The notes under the pieces were generated by a model. The model did not search any database. It saw nothing but the letters and a program-made list of their open reading frames with translations, and was not told where the DNA came from. Of a stretch of DNA of 64,000 nt, positions 10,748 through 21,878 are shown one piece after another. The position numbers and the translations under genes are program-made. The DNA lies in NCBI GenBank assembly GCA_020796225.1, contig CM036753.1, positions 3,038,001-3,102,000 of the forward strand, read 5' to 3'. Source of the DNA: Arion vulgaris. Lineage: Eukaryota > Mollusca > Gastropoda > Stylommatophora > Arionidae. Numbering within the stretch: position 1 is the first letter of the stretch; each line of letters starts with the position of its first letter.

Positions 10748-11065
10748 CTATAAGGGCACTCTGAATGTCAGTTCTATCCATTGGCTGACCCTCCCTGATA
10801 TGATGGCAGTGCTAGCCAGCCAATCTGATCTCTCAATGTCATCGACACCCACGTTCCCCGGAACGAAGATGAATGTCATTCTGCGAATTGTTGACTCTTG
10901 TAGTGATTGAGTCCACTGCCTGCACACCCAACTAGCCTCCAACTCTCGGATCACACTCAATGAATCTCTCAGAATGCATCCATGAGTGTAGTTTTGTGAC
11001 TCCAGCCAGAGTAGTACCTTAGACACTGCTAGTACTTCCATTGTCTTCATACGTATGTCTACTTG
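10748..11065 (-). pseudogene. RNase H domain fragment of LINE family RH1
   Basis: A 100-codon open frame holds the middle and end of a retrotransposon RNase H: a DSLSVI stretch (third catalytic Asp context), then IFVPGNVGVDDIERSDWLA, where P-G-N-x-G-V-x-x-x-E-x-x-D-x-L-A is the family pattern. RNase H removes the RNA strand during target-primed reverse transcription. Both ends are cut off, no RT is attached, and it is flanked by unrelated repeats, so it is a dead fragment. Confidence 0.75.
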
Positions 11066-11096
11066 TTGTCATACTAAATGCACTATAAAATGCAAA

Positions 11097-11575
11097 GACA
11101 AGGTGCACAGAAGATCGTTACATCTCTCCGCAAGACCTCACTCAGGTACAATGAAGTAAGACAAGGTGCACAGAAGATCGTTACATCTCTCCGCAACACC
11201 TCGCTCAGGTACAATGGATAAGACAAGGTGCACAGAAGATCGTTACATCTCTCCACAACACCTCACTCAGGTACAATGGATAAGACAAGGTGCACAGAAG
11301 ATCGTTACATCTCTCCGCAACACCTCACTCAGGTACAATGGATAAGACAAGGTGCACAGAAGATCGTTACATCTCTCCGCAACACCTCACTCAGGTACAA
11401 TGAAGTAAGACAAGGTACACAGAAGATCGTTACATCTCTCCGCAACACCTCACTCAGGTACAATGGATAAGACAAGGTGCACAGAAGATCTTAACTTCCA
11501 GACTATCAGGTACAATGAGTAGACAATCAAGATCGTTACATCTCTACACCTCACTCAGGTACAATGAAGTAAGAA
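11097..11575. repeat. 62-bp minisatellite, about 8 copies
   Basis: Unit contains CACAGAAGATCGTTACATCT and CACTCAGGTACAATGGATAA. The period is 62 bp (63 in units with ATGAAGTAAG), and the last two units are eroded by deletions. Confidence 0.95.
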
Positions 11576-11699
11576 GGTATAACCGTTAAATTATAACTAA
11601 ACACAATACTACTATAATACAACCACGTGCATACATACAAAACTGACACGAAGTAGAAAACTATATGTCACATTACACTTCACAGAATCTAAAATGCAG

Positions 11700-12000
11700 T
11701 TAATATCTTTCTTTACTTTTCTTTCATCCTGTTTTGCCTCAGTGTCAAGATAAAACAGTTTCAATATTTAGTTTACTTTTCTCTCATCCTGTTTTGTCTC
11801 ACAGTGTCAGGATCAAACAGTCTCAATATTTAGTTAGATTTGAGAGAGATCTACACTTGGAAGTAAGTCGATGACAGATTGTGATAAGTCTGTTGGAAAC
11901 ACACTTATGTATTTGTTGATAATCGTGACAGATTGTGGATACAATCTGTTGAAACACATCATTATTGTATTTGTTGTATAATCTGTGACGGTATGTATAA
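11700..12000. repeat. Two short tandem duplications
   Basis: A 62-base segment (TTTCATCCTGTTTTGCCTCA...) is present twice at about 11,709-11,833. Next to it a ~60-base segment with GACAGATTGTG and GTATTTGTTG is present twice at about 11,870-11,985. Confidence 0.8.
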
Positions 12001-12039
12001 ACTTGCAACTCCCAGGGTATTTATGTGGGTCTACTATAA

Positions 12040-12125
12040 GGATCATTACGATGTTCATCGATTAGGGGAGAGAGCAAACATGCTTGCATTAAAAGCACTT
12101 ATAGTAGGGAAGTTGGAGTGAATAA
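12040..12125 (+). pseudogene. LINE RH1 scrap
   Basis: GERANMLALKALIVGKLE corresponds to NERANRLASTASIVGELK in the 57.8-kb RNase H copy. It is a very short fragment. Confidence 0.55.
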
Positions 12126-12232
12126 CAGGTTATTAAACTGATGTTATGGCACTCCATTGCTGAAAGACTCATTGATGTTCACTTTCCCCCAGTAGATGTT
12201 GAAGGGTAGGAATGTTGATGGTTTCCGTGACT

Positions 12233-12690
12233 AGCTAAAAGTAATAGAAGTCTAAAGAAATCAAATCTAGAATCAAAATTAGAATATTTAACCCTAATGT
12301 TAAAACAGTTCTGTTGTATTGATCAGAAGCATGGAAAATGACTAAAACAACAACTAATGCATTGTAAACATTCATCAACTGGTGCCCGTACAGACTAAAG
12401 GGACTGATAGCGTCCCAAATGGAAAACTTATGGAGAGGAGAAGATAGATTCCAGTGAAGAAAAGACGATGATGATGGAAAGGATATACCATAATACAAAC
12501 CGAGGGAATAGAACAAGAAATACACTTTCCTGGAACCCCAAATAAAGAGAAGAAGCATATAAATATTCGGTGATTTAGGAATTTAGAAGCGAAGATTAAC
12601 GATGTACGGAGTAGCTGCAAGAGAGAGCTAAAGATATCAATATTTAGCGTGAGTTGGTTACGGGCCTATGCTCCGGCCAGGGTTAAATGG
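12233..12690 (+). pseudogene. RTE LINE 3' end, truncated copy
   Basis: The nucleotide sequence follows the last ~400 bases of the RTE at 24.6-25.1 kb: AGTCTAAAGAAATCAAATCTAG, ACATTCATCAACTGGTG, TGGAACCCCAAATAAAGAGA and GGGCCTATGC. Frames are broken many times. Confidence 0.75.
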
Positions 12691-12791
12691 ACACAAGAGA
12701 GGAGAGATTACAACACAAAGCTACATGGTATTACAAAGAACAAAATAAAATATATTCTTCCTATAGTTTTACTACAGATTTTCGTATATTA

Positions 12792-12925
12792 AACAACACA
12801 GAACGCGTGACACAATCAACAAAACAACACAGAACGCGTGACACAATTAGCAATAACAACACAGAACGCGTGACACAATTAACAATAACAACACATAACG
12901 CGTGACACAATCAACAAAACAACCT
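12792..12925. repeat. 31-bp minisatellite, 4 copies
   Basis: Four units containing ACAACACAGAACGCGTGACA with a 31-bp period; the third position of the spacer varies (ATCAAC or ATTAGC). Confidence 0.9.
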
Positions 12926-13084
12926 CAGCTACAGGAAACTAATGCTGAATAAGCAAATAACTGGTTGGATTCCCATGTTGTTTTGATATTTGAGTATCGG
13001 CTTGTTCGTGTATACATCAGCAGGTGTAGATTTCATACGTACAAGATGGAGGACATATTGGTGTTGTTTTGTTCTCATACATTA

Positions 13085-13520
13085 ACTTCTATGTCTGCTC
13101 TTTTGTATGCATATGACCATCATCTTTGCACTTGGATAAATAACCATGTGTGCTATAATCTCTTTCTGACACAGGTAGATCTCAGCGGCAGACTACGAGC
13201 TAAGTAGCACCGGCGAGGGTCCCTGTTGTCATTTTGAAGATGGTGAAAATTGTTATAGGAAATTTATTTTAATATTTTAATAATGAATATTGTCCGGGAA
13301 TCGGCGTTTCAGCCGAATCTTATGGGTTTTCAATTACCAATGGTTATTTTACATGCTCAACTTGAACACAAACCTACGTTACATCGTCCGTCTCCGATAT
13401 GACTAGGAACAAGATCAGAGATCTGTGGAAAAATACCCGGATCACAACATGGGAGGAAAGAACCGAGTACCTTTGGAGCAAGAGGCGAGCACCATACCTC
13501 CACGTCATAGGGACATATGT
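13085..13520 (-). mobile_element. SINE family D, near full length (reverse)
   Basis: On the minus strand it starts GTCCCTATGACGTGGAGGTA (A-box-like), passes ATCAGAGATCTGTGG-type and GACGGACGATGTAACGTAGG segments, and ends with GAGATCTACCTGTGTCAGAAAG. It lines up end to end with the copy at 34.85-35.29 kb and serves as the array-free reference for the copies at 16.5 and 36.3 kb. Confidence 0.75.
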
Positions 13521-14096
13521 ATATACAACGCACAAGTGACATTCATTAGTGCTTGTGCTGCTGGGACAAATACTTCAGGTGTTTCACTGTTCTAATGTTT
13601 GACAAGACAACATGTCTAACCTTTCGTTCTGTTCATCTTTTGTTTATGGATGACAACTGAACAAAGCAAGTGTTGACAGCCATCTTAGTACACGTGACAT
13701 CGTGACAAGCATCTGTGGTGTCTATAATCTAGTTCTTTCTAATAAGCCGTTTAATCTGTTACTGGATTACACTATCATATCATTGCACGGAGGCAGTTAA
13801 AACAAATGCTAAATTGGTAGTTATTCTATCCGGATTAGTTCGTTCATTCTTTTCAAAGTATCTCTTTCTACACTACGATCAAGTGACTATACATTTGAGC
13901 ATGTTGTAAGTTGTACTAACGTCATAGCGTACCAGAATATAGTATCATATTTCAGTAGCAACCATTATTCATTAATCATTGGTCTCTTTGTCTCAGGACA
14001 AGGTCTTGCTCAGTAACGTTCTGCTGAATCACAACGTTCTTGTAGCTGTAATGGAATATTCTGGAGTGCAATCATTGCCACAATTGCTGCAGGTAA
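13521..14096. other. Unassigned spacer
   Basis: No gene or recognised repeat. Confidence 0.4.
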
Positions 14097-14350
14097 CTGA
14101 GAGCCGCTGTAGCGTAGTTGTTAGTGAACTCGCTTCGCAAGGCTGGTGGTCTGGTTCAGCTCCGCAATGCGTGAATTTTCCGACCGCGACGGTTCAGGTC
14201 GACCAGCCTCAACTGGGTACCAGACATGCTCTGGGAAAGTAAAGGCGGCGTGATGTGACCAATCACCCATCGTGTCCGACGTCAAGACAAATACAGGCCC
14301 TAACACTGTATTGACCATATACCACGAGATGAAAGGTTCCTTACTAAACT
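14097..14350 (+). mobile_element. SINE-A, copy 2
   Basis: Same head as the 2.67-kb copy (GCCGCTGTAGCGTAGTTGTT) and the same GGTCGACCAGCCTCAACTGG body. It differs mostly by loss of single bases or pairs from short runs, more than expected from substitution decay alone. Confidence 0.8.
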
Positions 14351-14369
14351 GGAGACTGAAGCTGATACA

Positions 14370-14700
14370 TATGATGTTCTCTTTGCTCTCTTTGCCTCCA
14401 CATGTGATGTTTTGTTTCTTTTGAGCCGCCCTCGCCATGCTTGCCTGCCTTTGGCCAGTCGCTCTCAATGTGCATTGTCTATGCCGCATGAAGTTAGATC
14501 ACGCTTGCAGGTGTCAATGATGCGTATCAATGGGCGCCCATGCTGTCTACCACCAGTTAAGAGCTGACCATATAGAATGTTTTTTGGGATTCTATCATCG
14601 CTCATACGGCACACGTGTCCCAGCCATCTCATACCTCGCTGACTCAGCAGTGTGTACATGATTGGAATGCCAGCACTGTCCAAAATTTCTATATTAGAGA
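14370..14700 (-). pseudogene. LINE 3' end (family L-c)
   Basis: Minus-strand frame reads LLSQRGMRWLGHVCRMSDD then RIPKNILYGQLLTGGRQ, RPLIRIIDTCKRDL and WRGRLKR. This is the well-known R-W-L-G-H-V-x-R-M ... I-P-K-x-x-L-Y-G-x-L C-terminus of a metazoan LINE. It is 5' truncated. Confidence 0.8.
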
Positions 14701-14739
14701 TGTGGTCCTGCCATCGGATGCTATATAATATAGCAACTT

Positions 14740-15100
14740 AGTTAGTCTTTCCTCTTGGGCCTGTGGGCGGCGCATAGGGCAGAGGTCATAGCTCTCCATG
14801 TCTCGCGGTTCGTTGCTATTTGCTTTAAGTCTTTAATGTTTACTAGGCCCATCGTTGAGCCTTCTCTGGTGATGGTTCTACGCAGAGTCTCTCTTGGTCT
14901 TCCTCGTTTTCTTTTCCCTCTGGTGTCCATATGAGGGATTGGTAAAGGAGTCTTTTCTCATCCATTCTAAGTGTGTGGCCGATGTAGTTCCAGCGGCGCT
15001 TTCTTATAAAATTTGATACATTTTCTTGCTTGGTCTCTTGTCTTATTTGTGTATTGGGTCTGAAATCTGACCATTTGAGGTTCAGTATATATAGCAACTA
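14740..15100 (-). pseudogene. RTE-type LINE 3' end
   Basis: Two overlapping minus frames join by a frameshift: NVSNFIRKRRWNYIGHTLRM, SLIWTPEGKRKRGRPRETL, then ATNRETWRAMTSALCAA. The W-x-Y-I-G-H-T-L-R and K-R-x-R-G-R-P motifs are the RTE tail. Confidence 0.8.
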
Positions 15101-15239
15101 GTGGGTTAGTAACTGAAGTTATTAATTACTGAATTGACTTTACAATACTCGGAGCAGATCTATAGGTGCTCAGTTTCTTTCAGTAGATGTCAAAGGGTAT
15201 GTACGCCGATGGTTCGTGTGACTGGGTGGTTTTCGATCC

Positions 15240-15545
15240 AGAGCACTGAGCTGAAAGCTCTTCGGTTCGTGCATGGATATCGAACCTTCAGTTCGGTGCC
15301 ATGGACATCGTAACCCCTCGGTTCGGTGCCATGGACATCGTAACCCTTCGGTTCGGTGCCATGGACATCGTAACCCTTCGGCTCGGTGCCATACCTTCGG
15401 TTCGGTGCCACGAACACCATGAATCTGGAGAACCTGTGACTTTTCTGCCAGTCCGCGGAAATGAACCCTCACTCACAGGGAGCTTGTTACCCGTCGTCCA
15501 ACGCGCTACGAACACCCTGGGCAGGCGGGCATGACTCGATGGTTA
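15240..15545 (-). mobile_element. tRNA-derived SINE, family B, with internal 30-bp repeats
   Basis: On the minus strand the head is GTTCGTAGCGCGTTGGACGA (A box) and GAGGGTTCATTTCCGC (B box; GGGTTCAATTCCGC in the 19.3-kb copy). At about 15,285-15,400 a 30-bp segment with TTCGGTGCCATGGACATCGT is repeated about four times; other copies have one or two. Copies lie at 19,255, 19,970 and 55,495. Confidence 0.85.
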
Positions 15546-15957
15546 AACCCTTCTTCTTACGTTCGCCTGCAATGAATACAGACGTAGTCAGAGAGCTTCT
15601 GACTGATTTTTGCGTGAATTCTTGCTTTCCTTTTTATCAGCATTCCCAGCCATACAGGCGGTTTCTACGACTTCTACGACTGTTCCTGCATTCTACAACT
15701 TCAGAGGTTGTTAAACACACTCATTATTCTACACACTTGAAATGTGACACATCAACAAACAAGCAAGCGTACATTACATACAGGAGGGCGTGGCACTTGC
15801 AAACTATTAATAATTGGAATTCGGGTTTGGCAATTACATAGTCTGCCAGTAAAATAGGTAAACCAATCGTACAACTGCTATTATAAACCATTTGCAGCAG
15901 GAAAGGTGGAGAGGAGAGTGGGGAGGGTGGTGTTTGATAGTAAGAGAACTTTCATTC
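15546..15957. other. Unassigned spacer
   Basis: A plus-strand open frame of 126 codons (15,461-15,841) starts inside the SINE and has no recognised motif. I do not call it a gene. Confidence 0.4.
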
Positions 15958-16482
15958 ATCAGTTGTAGTACTGTAATAATATCAACAGTTGTAGTACTGT
16001 AATAATATCAACAGTTGTAGTACTGTAATAATATCAACAGTTGTAGTACTGTAATAATATCAACAGTTGTAGTACTGTAATAATATCAACAGTTGCAGTA
16101 CTGTAATAATACCAACAGTTGTAGTACTGTAATAATATCAACAGTTGTAGTACTGTAATAATATCAACAGTTGCAGTACTGTAATAATACCAACAGTTGT
16201 AGTACTGTAATAATATCAACAGTTGTAGTACTGTAATAATATCAACAGTTGCAGTACTGTAATAATACCAACAGTTGTAGTAATGTAATAATACCAACAG
16301 TTGTAGTACTGTAATAATATCAACAGTTGCAGTACTGTAATAATACCAACAGTTGTAGTACGGTAATAATACCAACAGTTGTAGTACTGTAATAATACCA
16401 ACAGTTGTAGTAATGTAATAATACCAACAGTTGTAGTACTGTAATAATATCAACAGTTGTAGTACTGTAATAATATCAACAT
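15958..16482. repeat. 26-bp minisatellite, about 20 copies
   Basis: Unit contains CAGTTGTAGTACTGTAATAA with a 26-bp period, with T/C variants (GTTGCAGT, ATACC) that alternate in blocks. Minus-strand open frames of up to 139 codons arise because three units (78 bp) return to the same phase. Confidence 0.97.
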
Positions 16483-16504
16483 CATTTAAAGATGTTAAAT
16501 TGTT

Positions 16505-17232
16505 TTAGCTGTTTCAATGAATGTTTAGTAGTTTTTCTAATGAATGTTGCCAGGGCAGCGGTTTTTCTAATGAATGCTGCCAGGGCAGCGGTTTTTCACA
16601 TGAATGTCCTTCCAGGGCATCGTTTTCTACACTGAATGTCTCCAGGCATTGCGGTTTTTTAATTGAATGTTGCCAGGCAGCAGTTTTCTAATGAATACTT
16701 CGCAGCAGGGTTTTTCTAATGAATGTTGCCAGTGAGCGGTATTTCAAAGTTGAGACTGTTAATGACCACAGGGCAGCGGTTTTTCTAATGAATGTTGCCA
16801 GGCAGCTGTATTTCAATGTAATGTTGCCAGGGCAGCGGTTTCTTAATGAATCCGTTGTATGGCAGCGGGGTTTTTCTAATGAATATTGCACAGGGCAGCG
16901 GTTTTTCCAATGATATGTTACCAGGGCAGCGGTTTTTCAATGAATGTTGCCAGGATTTTGGGTTTTTCTAATGAATTTTGCCAGGGCAGCGGTTTTTCTG
17001 GCCGCTCTTCTCGATTCTGAACTGCCAAGGGTTCTTTTACGTGCTAAACTTGAACACGGGAACTACGTTTTATCGTCCGTCTTCGATATGACTGGGAACT
17101 CGATCTCACATACACTGAGATCAGGGATCTCTGGAGAAATATCCCGATGTAAAAATATCCACGAGTAAGTGAACAGAGTACCTTTGTAACGAGAGACGAG
17201 CACCGAACTTCAACGCCACACAGACCCCTGAA
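16505..17232 (-). mobile_element. SINE-D with an internal 30-bp array (reverse)
   Basis: The right part (about 17,000-17,232) is the 5' half of SINE-D on the minus strand, with GTTCAAGTTTAGCACGT and GACGGACGATAAAACGTAG. To its left about 15 degenerate units containing TTTTTCTAATGAATGTTGCC follow one another with a ~30-bp period. The unit is the SINE-D stretch AAACCGCTGCC...AAATTCATTAGAAA. Confidence 0.8.
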
Positions 17233-17680
17233 ACCAGACCCCCATTCAGAGATTGCACGACATAGTTTGTTGTTGCATAGAAAAGTGCCCCATTTACCTT
17301 AAACAAACATATGGCATCGCGCAGAACAAACGTAGTTTAAAGGCAGACGTGACTAGCGTCACGAGAGATAATCCAGTAAAGTGAGACGGATATTTTATAT
17401 TGCGAGATCAAACTGTCCCCGAGGGTTATCCATGGATAACATATAAAGGCATATACTGGAAGGTTGGGTAGCAAACGATACCATGATGTCATCATTGTTT
17501 TTGTATACGATATAAAAGATAAGCCGCACAACTTTATCACGCTTCTCTTGTGTGTAAACGAAACACATTGTTATGATTCAAATGTCACGTGGACCAAAGC
17601 TATTTTTAGCAGTTTTGACATCGTCAGTTGGGTCAAGGTCTTGGTGTACTCAATGTTAGAATTCGCAGCTGACACGAGTC
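17233..17680. other. Unassigned spacer
   Basis: No recognised feature; chance open frames of 60-80 codons only. Confidence 0.4.
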
Positions 17681-17684
17681 ATGT

Positions 17685-18260
17685 GTGTTTGTTTCAGTTA
17701 CTTTAAGTATAAACTACTACTCGCTACTTTCCAACAAGATGGAAGTATCGATAAGGAAATCAGCAATCGATGCACAAAAGCTAACCAAGTACTGGAACAG
17801 TTAACACCACTGTTGTCACATAAAGAGATATCGCTAAAAACTAAAGCAAAATCTTATAAGAACGATTTACTGGCCAACACTATGTTACCAGTGTCAAACA
17901 TGGTCAATAACAACAGCTAATGAGCGGAAAATCATAACGACGGAGATGATGTGTCTTAGAAGAGCTGCAGGTGTGACAATAAGAGACAAAATTAGAAATG
18001 AAGAAATCAGAAGAAGACTGAATGTGAAACCAGTCATGCAATTCATAAAATAGCAACAGATTAAATGGTTTGGACATCTGACAAGAATGCCCTGGTATCG
18101 CCTGCCACAGAGAACAGTGTAACGAGTACAGAGCAAGCGGAAGACCATGCAAAAGATGGCGTGACAGCATCAAGAACAGCCGTACTAAAATGAATAACAG
18201 TTTACAAAGTGCATTAGAACAAGCACATACGAGATCACTAACCCCCCTCCCCAAAACTTC
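17685..18260 (+). pseudogene. LINE 3' region (family L-b)
   Basis: Long relic of the region after the RT domain: FQQDGSIDKEISNRCTKANQ, LTPLLSHKEISLKTKAK, then in shifted frames MMCLRRAAGVTIRDKIRNEE, RRRLNVKPVMQFIK, IKWFGHLTRMPWYRLPQR and a final basic stretch. There are at least two frameshifts and several stops. The conserved order is that of RTE-like LINEs. Confidence 0.8.
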
Positions 18261-18334
18261 TATAAAGAAGTAAATGCTGAAGAGAAGAGTATGATCTCTT
18301 GAAGACTTGCTTTCACTATAAACAGTGTTCCTTC

Positions 18335-18530
18335 CCATTCAGGCAAACCTTATTCTGATTTCAAATGTACTTGTAATTTAGATCCTAAGTCAGGATCAGG
18401 GTCTTCCTATAGACCAACCGCATAACATGAGCACACCGAGTGTTTGGCCTCGAACTGAATCGAAATTTCCATGGCATGTGTTTACTAGCGCAACGTGTTA
18501 TCAACCTCGCTATTAACGATCTCACTAACG
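18335..18530. repeat. Dispersed repeat D2, copy 1
   Basis: Shares GTACTTGTAATTTAGATCC, GGATCAGGGTCT and AATTTCCATGG with the segment at 33,955-34,150. The reverse strand has a weak tRNA-like promoter context, so it may be another SINE, but the evidence is thin. Confidence 0.5.
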
Positions 18531-18599
18531 ACAGATGATGGGCAAGACATTGACATCATGCCGACTCCTCTACTTCCTAGTATTTCTCTGCTACTCAAC

Positions 18600-18990
18600 C
18601 ACAAGCAACTTTAAATAACTAGGCCCGACAACTGACGGGGAAACCCCTGACCTAGATCAGAGAGGGCGGAAGGTGGAGGGGGATTTATATATGTTTGATA
18701 GAACACTGCAAGCTTTTCTAGAATTTGACTCAATTCTGTGAGTCTATGGCTATTTATTGATGAAAAATATTCATAATATTGATATCTTATTGTTAAACTT
18801 AACTTGTTGCATAATATAACTTTGATTTAGCATTTTGTGTTGATTTTAAAATGAATTCGTCTATATACACAAATACTAGAATGCGAGGTCACGTGGTGTA
18901 GTTGTGATCTGATTTCCCATAATTCTTACCTGAGTCCGCAAACCCATATGTTTATAGTTGGCTCTGACTCAACTGAGGCTGGGTATATCT
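18600..18990 (-). repeat. D1, copy 2 (reverse)
   Basis: Inverted relative of 4,285-4,700: GTTTGATAGAACACTGCA, GAGTCTATGGCTATTTATTG, GTTGATTTTAAAATGAATTC and CCCATAATTCTTACCTGAG all occur in reverse order. Confidence 0.7.
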
Positions 18991-19109
18991 GAGAGCTGAT
19001 AAGGTCAGCATAATATCCTACTTTCACATTTGATCCTGTTACAGCACATATCTTATGATAATTGTTTCCTTTATCTTTTATCTTTTAAGCAGATCTACGT
19101 TGTTCAAAC

Positions 19110-19531
19110 ATTAAATTTGATCTTCATTGGCAGTTTAATGTTCTGTAGACCTTCATTGCCAGTTTAATATTCTGTAGAACTTTATTTTCAAAATTAAATA
19201 ATTCAGCATCCCTTACATCATAAAACACCATCTCAACAGTAAATACATCTCTTTTTTCCGATCCAAAAGCACTTGAGCTTTTCAGCTCTTCGGCTCGGTG
19301 CCATGGACATCGTAACCCTTCGGTTCCACAACACCGTAAATCTGGAGAACCTGTGGCTTTTTCTGCCAGCCCGCGGAATTGAACCCGTACTCACAAGAGG
19401 ATTGTCACCCGCAGTCCAACGCGCTACGAACACGCTGGGCAGGCGGGCAAGTACATCTCTTAAAACTCACTCTAAATGACAGTGTCAGTTAAAATTGTCA
19501 AACGTGGTGGTGGTGGTGCTCGGGTGTCATG
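19110..19531. repeat. Duplicated segment, left copy (contains a SINE-B)
   Basis: Begins with TCTTCATTGGCAGTTTAATG, contains a minus-strand SINE-B at about 19,255-19,455 with a perfect B box (GGTTCAATTCCGC), and ends in GGTGCTCGGGTGTCATGA. The whole unit recurs at 19,885-20,250. Confidence 0.8.
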
Positions 19532-19884
19532 ACCCCCGTGTTCTACATTCATAGCGCCATATTTGAATCTGTCTGCTTTCAAGTTAGTCATATCTTTTTT
19601 AAAAACTATTTTTCTGGGGTTTTTCTAGAACTTCCAGGAACACGATCTTCCCACTTTTGCAATCTTGTATTATTGTGTAACCATTCTACTGCCTCCTAAC
19701 ATCACCTTTTTGTTTTTTTCCTTGTAGAAATCGTACGAATCTCAGCTATATCATATGACGCCGCCAACCATCAGTCACATGCGTCCCAATATATCAACCC
19801 GTTGGACAGTACTGCTGTATGTACTTTAACAAACGAACCAGACTTTACAAAGTACACCCACAAGATATATGTTCTTAATTATAA

Positions 19885-20250
19885 CCATTAAATTTATCTT
19901 CATTGTCAGTTTAATATTCTAGAACTATTTTAAATTAAAAATCAGCATCACTTACATCAGAAACACCTCATCAGAATGCACTTTTTTCCGAAGAACACTT
20001 GAGATTTCACGTCGGATCGGTGCCATGACATCGAACTTCGGTTCGGTGACCACGAACACAAATCAATCTGAAGAACTGAGCTTTTCTGCAGCCACGGAAT
20101 TGAACCGTAATCAAGAAGGCTTGTCATGACAGTCCAAGGCTACAGCATGCTGGGAAGTCATCTATAAAACTCACTCTAAGATGAAGTGTCAAAGTAAATT
20201 GTCCAAACGAATGTTGGATGGTGAGTGGTGCTCGCAAATTGGGTGTCATG
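19885..20250. repeat. Duplicated segment, right copy (eroded)
   Basis: Same order of landmarks as the left copy, including the SINE-B and the GGTGCTCGCAAATTGGGTGTCATGG end, but shortened by many one- to three-base deletions. Confidence 0.75.
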
Positions 20251-20640
20251 GAAGAAAAATAATCACTGTTTATAAATCAGAAACAACAAAAATGTGATAA
20301 GAGGTGAAGAAAAATACAGTTTATACAATGTACACAAATACATGTGATAAAGAGTGAAGAAAAACACTTTATAAAGTGATACGACGAAAAATGTTATAAG
20401 AGGAAGAAGAAAAAACTTTATAAAGTGTACACAAAATGTGATAAGAGGGGAAGAAAAACACTGTTTATAAAGGTACAAAAAAATGTGATAAGGACAGAAA
20501 GGAAAAATACTGTTTATAAAGACAGTTGAAAAAATGCTGTTATAAGAGGAGGAAGAAAAACATGTTTATAAAGTCGTAGCACAAAATGTGAATACTAAAG
20601 CCTGAAGAAAAATACGTTTATAAAGTGTACACAAAATGAA
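20251..20640. repeat. Degenerate ~47-bp tandem repeat
   Basis: About eight units with GAAGAAAAACACTGTTTATA, TGTACACAAAAATG and TGATAAGAGG. The units vary in length and are heavily deleted. Confidence 0.75.
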
Positions 20641-20734
20641 AATCCTGGCATATCCTTTACAGTACCTCGCCATCAACAAAGTCAACGAGTGTCGCTTTTC
20701 TAGGCACCACTTATACTTTCAGTAGCTCGCCATT

Positions 20735-20872
20735 GCTTTCTGAAGGTGTAGTCTATTCTTAGCGTTCGTAAAAATCCACGTGAACAAATTTGCTTCCAAA
20801 GTACCCGCCGCGGTATTTGAACTAGGTACGATTGGGCTGTGATCAAGCTCACTACCGCTTATACTACAGACA
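20735..20872 (-). mobile_element. SINE-C, copy 2 (reverse)
   Basis: Minus strand: GTAGTATAAGCGGTAGTGAG (A box), CCTAGTTCAAATACCGC (B box) and the same GCAAATTTGTTCACGTGG body as the 7.5-kb copy. It has no minisatellite at its head. Confidence 0.8.
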
Positions 20873-21120
20873 TCCTATCTATACGTCCGTTGTATAAATC
20901 TCTTCTTATCTTGACTCTGTAAGGCACAACAGAATTTGAGAAAAGAATGAAGTTCACCAAACAAATATAATGGATGTCAAGAGGGTAAGAATTATGCTCT
21001 TTAAATTTCAGAACACACACATGAGGTTAAACAATTTAGGTCAGTATGTCACTGGTGTTATGCTGGTTAAACCTAATAGATTAGATATGATTTATGGAGA
21101 ATGTAGCTATAAAACTGCCA

Positions 21121-21526
21121 TTGCTTGTGTGTGCTAATGCTGATCTGATGTACTTATTTAAGCTCCTCTAGAGCATATGCTTGTGTGTGCTAATGCTGAT
21201 CTGATGTACTTATTTAAGCTTCCTCTAGAGCACATGCTTGTGTGTGCTAATGCTGATCTGATGTACTTATTTAAGCTCCCTCTAGAGCACATGCTTGTGT
21301 GTGCTAATGCTGATCTGATGTACTTATTTAAGCTTCCTCTAGAGCACATGCTTGTGTGTGCTAATGCTGATCTGATGTACTTATTTAAGCTCCCTCTAGA
21401 GCACATGGTTGTGTGTGCTAATGCTGATCTGTGTACTTATTTAAGCTCCCTCTAGAGCACATGGTTGTGTGTGCTAATGCTGATCTGATGTACTTATTTA
21501 AGCTTCCTCTAGAGCACATGCTTGTG
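21121..21526. repeat. 57-bp minisatellite, about 7 copies
   Basis: Unit contains TTGTGTGTGCTAATGCTGAT and TTATTTAAGCTCCCTCTAGA, period 57 bp. As 57 is 19 codons, both strands stay open, giving 19-residue periods. Confidence 0.95.
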
Positions 21527-21757
21527 GTTGCATCTGTTTACTTCTTACTCTATAAATGTTTTTTTTAACATACAATTATCCTAGTATATGGGTTTAGTTT
21601 GAGTTTACTTTAGGCTTCTTATACTTCTTCTAATCTGTTAACTCTAGCCACTTTAGCAAATGTCAGATTTCTAGTCATTTCAGTCAAGTCAATCTACCCA
21701 AAGTATCTGTGCTACGGTGTTTCCCTTAAATAAGCAAATTATCAACACGCATGCATT

Positions 21758-21878
21758 GATGGTCAGCACATGCGTTTATGGTCGGTCGGCACATGCGTTG
21801 ATGGTCGGCACATGCGTTGATGGTCGGCACATGCGTTGATGGTCGGCACATGCGTTGATGGTCGGCACATGCGTTGAT
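21758..21878. repeat. 19-bp minisatellite, left block
   Basis: Units GGTCGGCACATGCGTTGAT in tandem. The array stops where the RTE element starts and resumes at 25,100, and again at 25,713. Confidence 0.95.

Noticed and set aside
16034..16453. 139-codon frame with Tyr/Leu-rich repeats
   Set aside because: 26-bp array read through three phases; not a gene.
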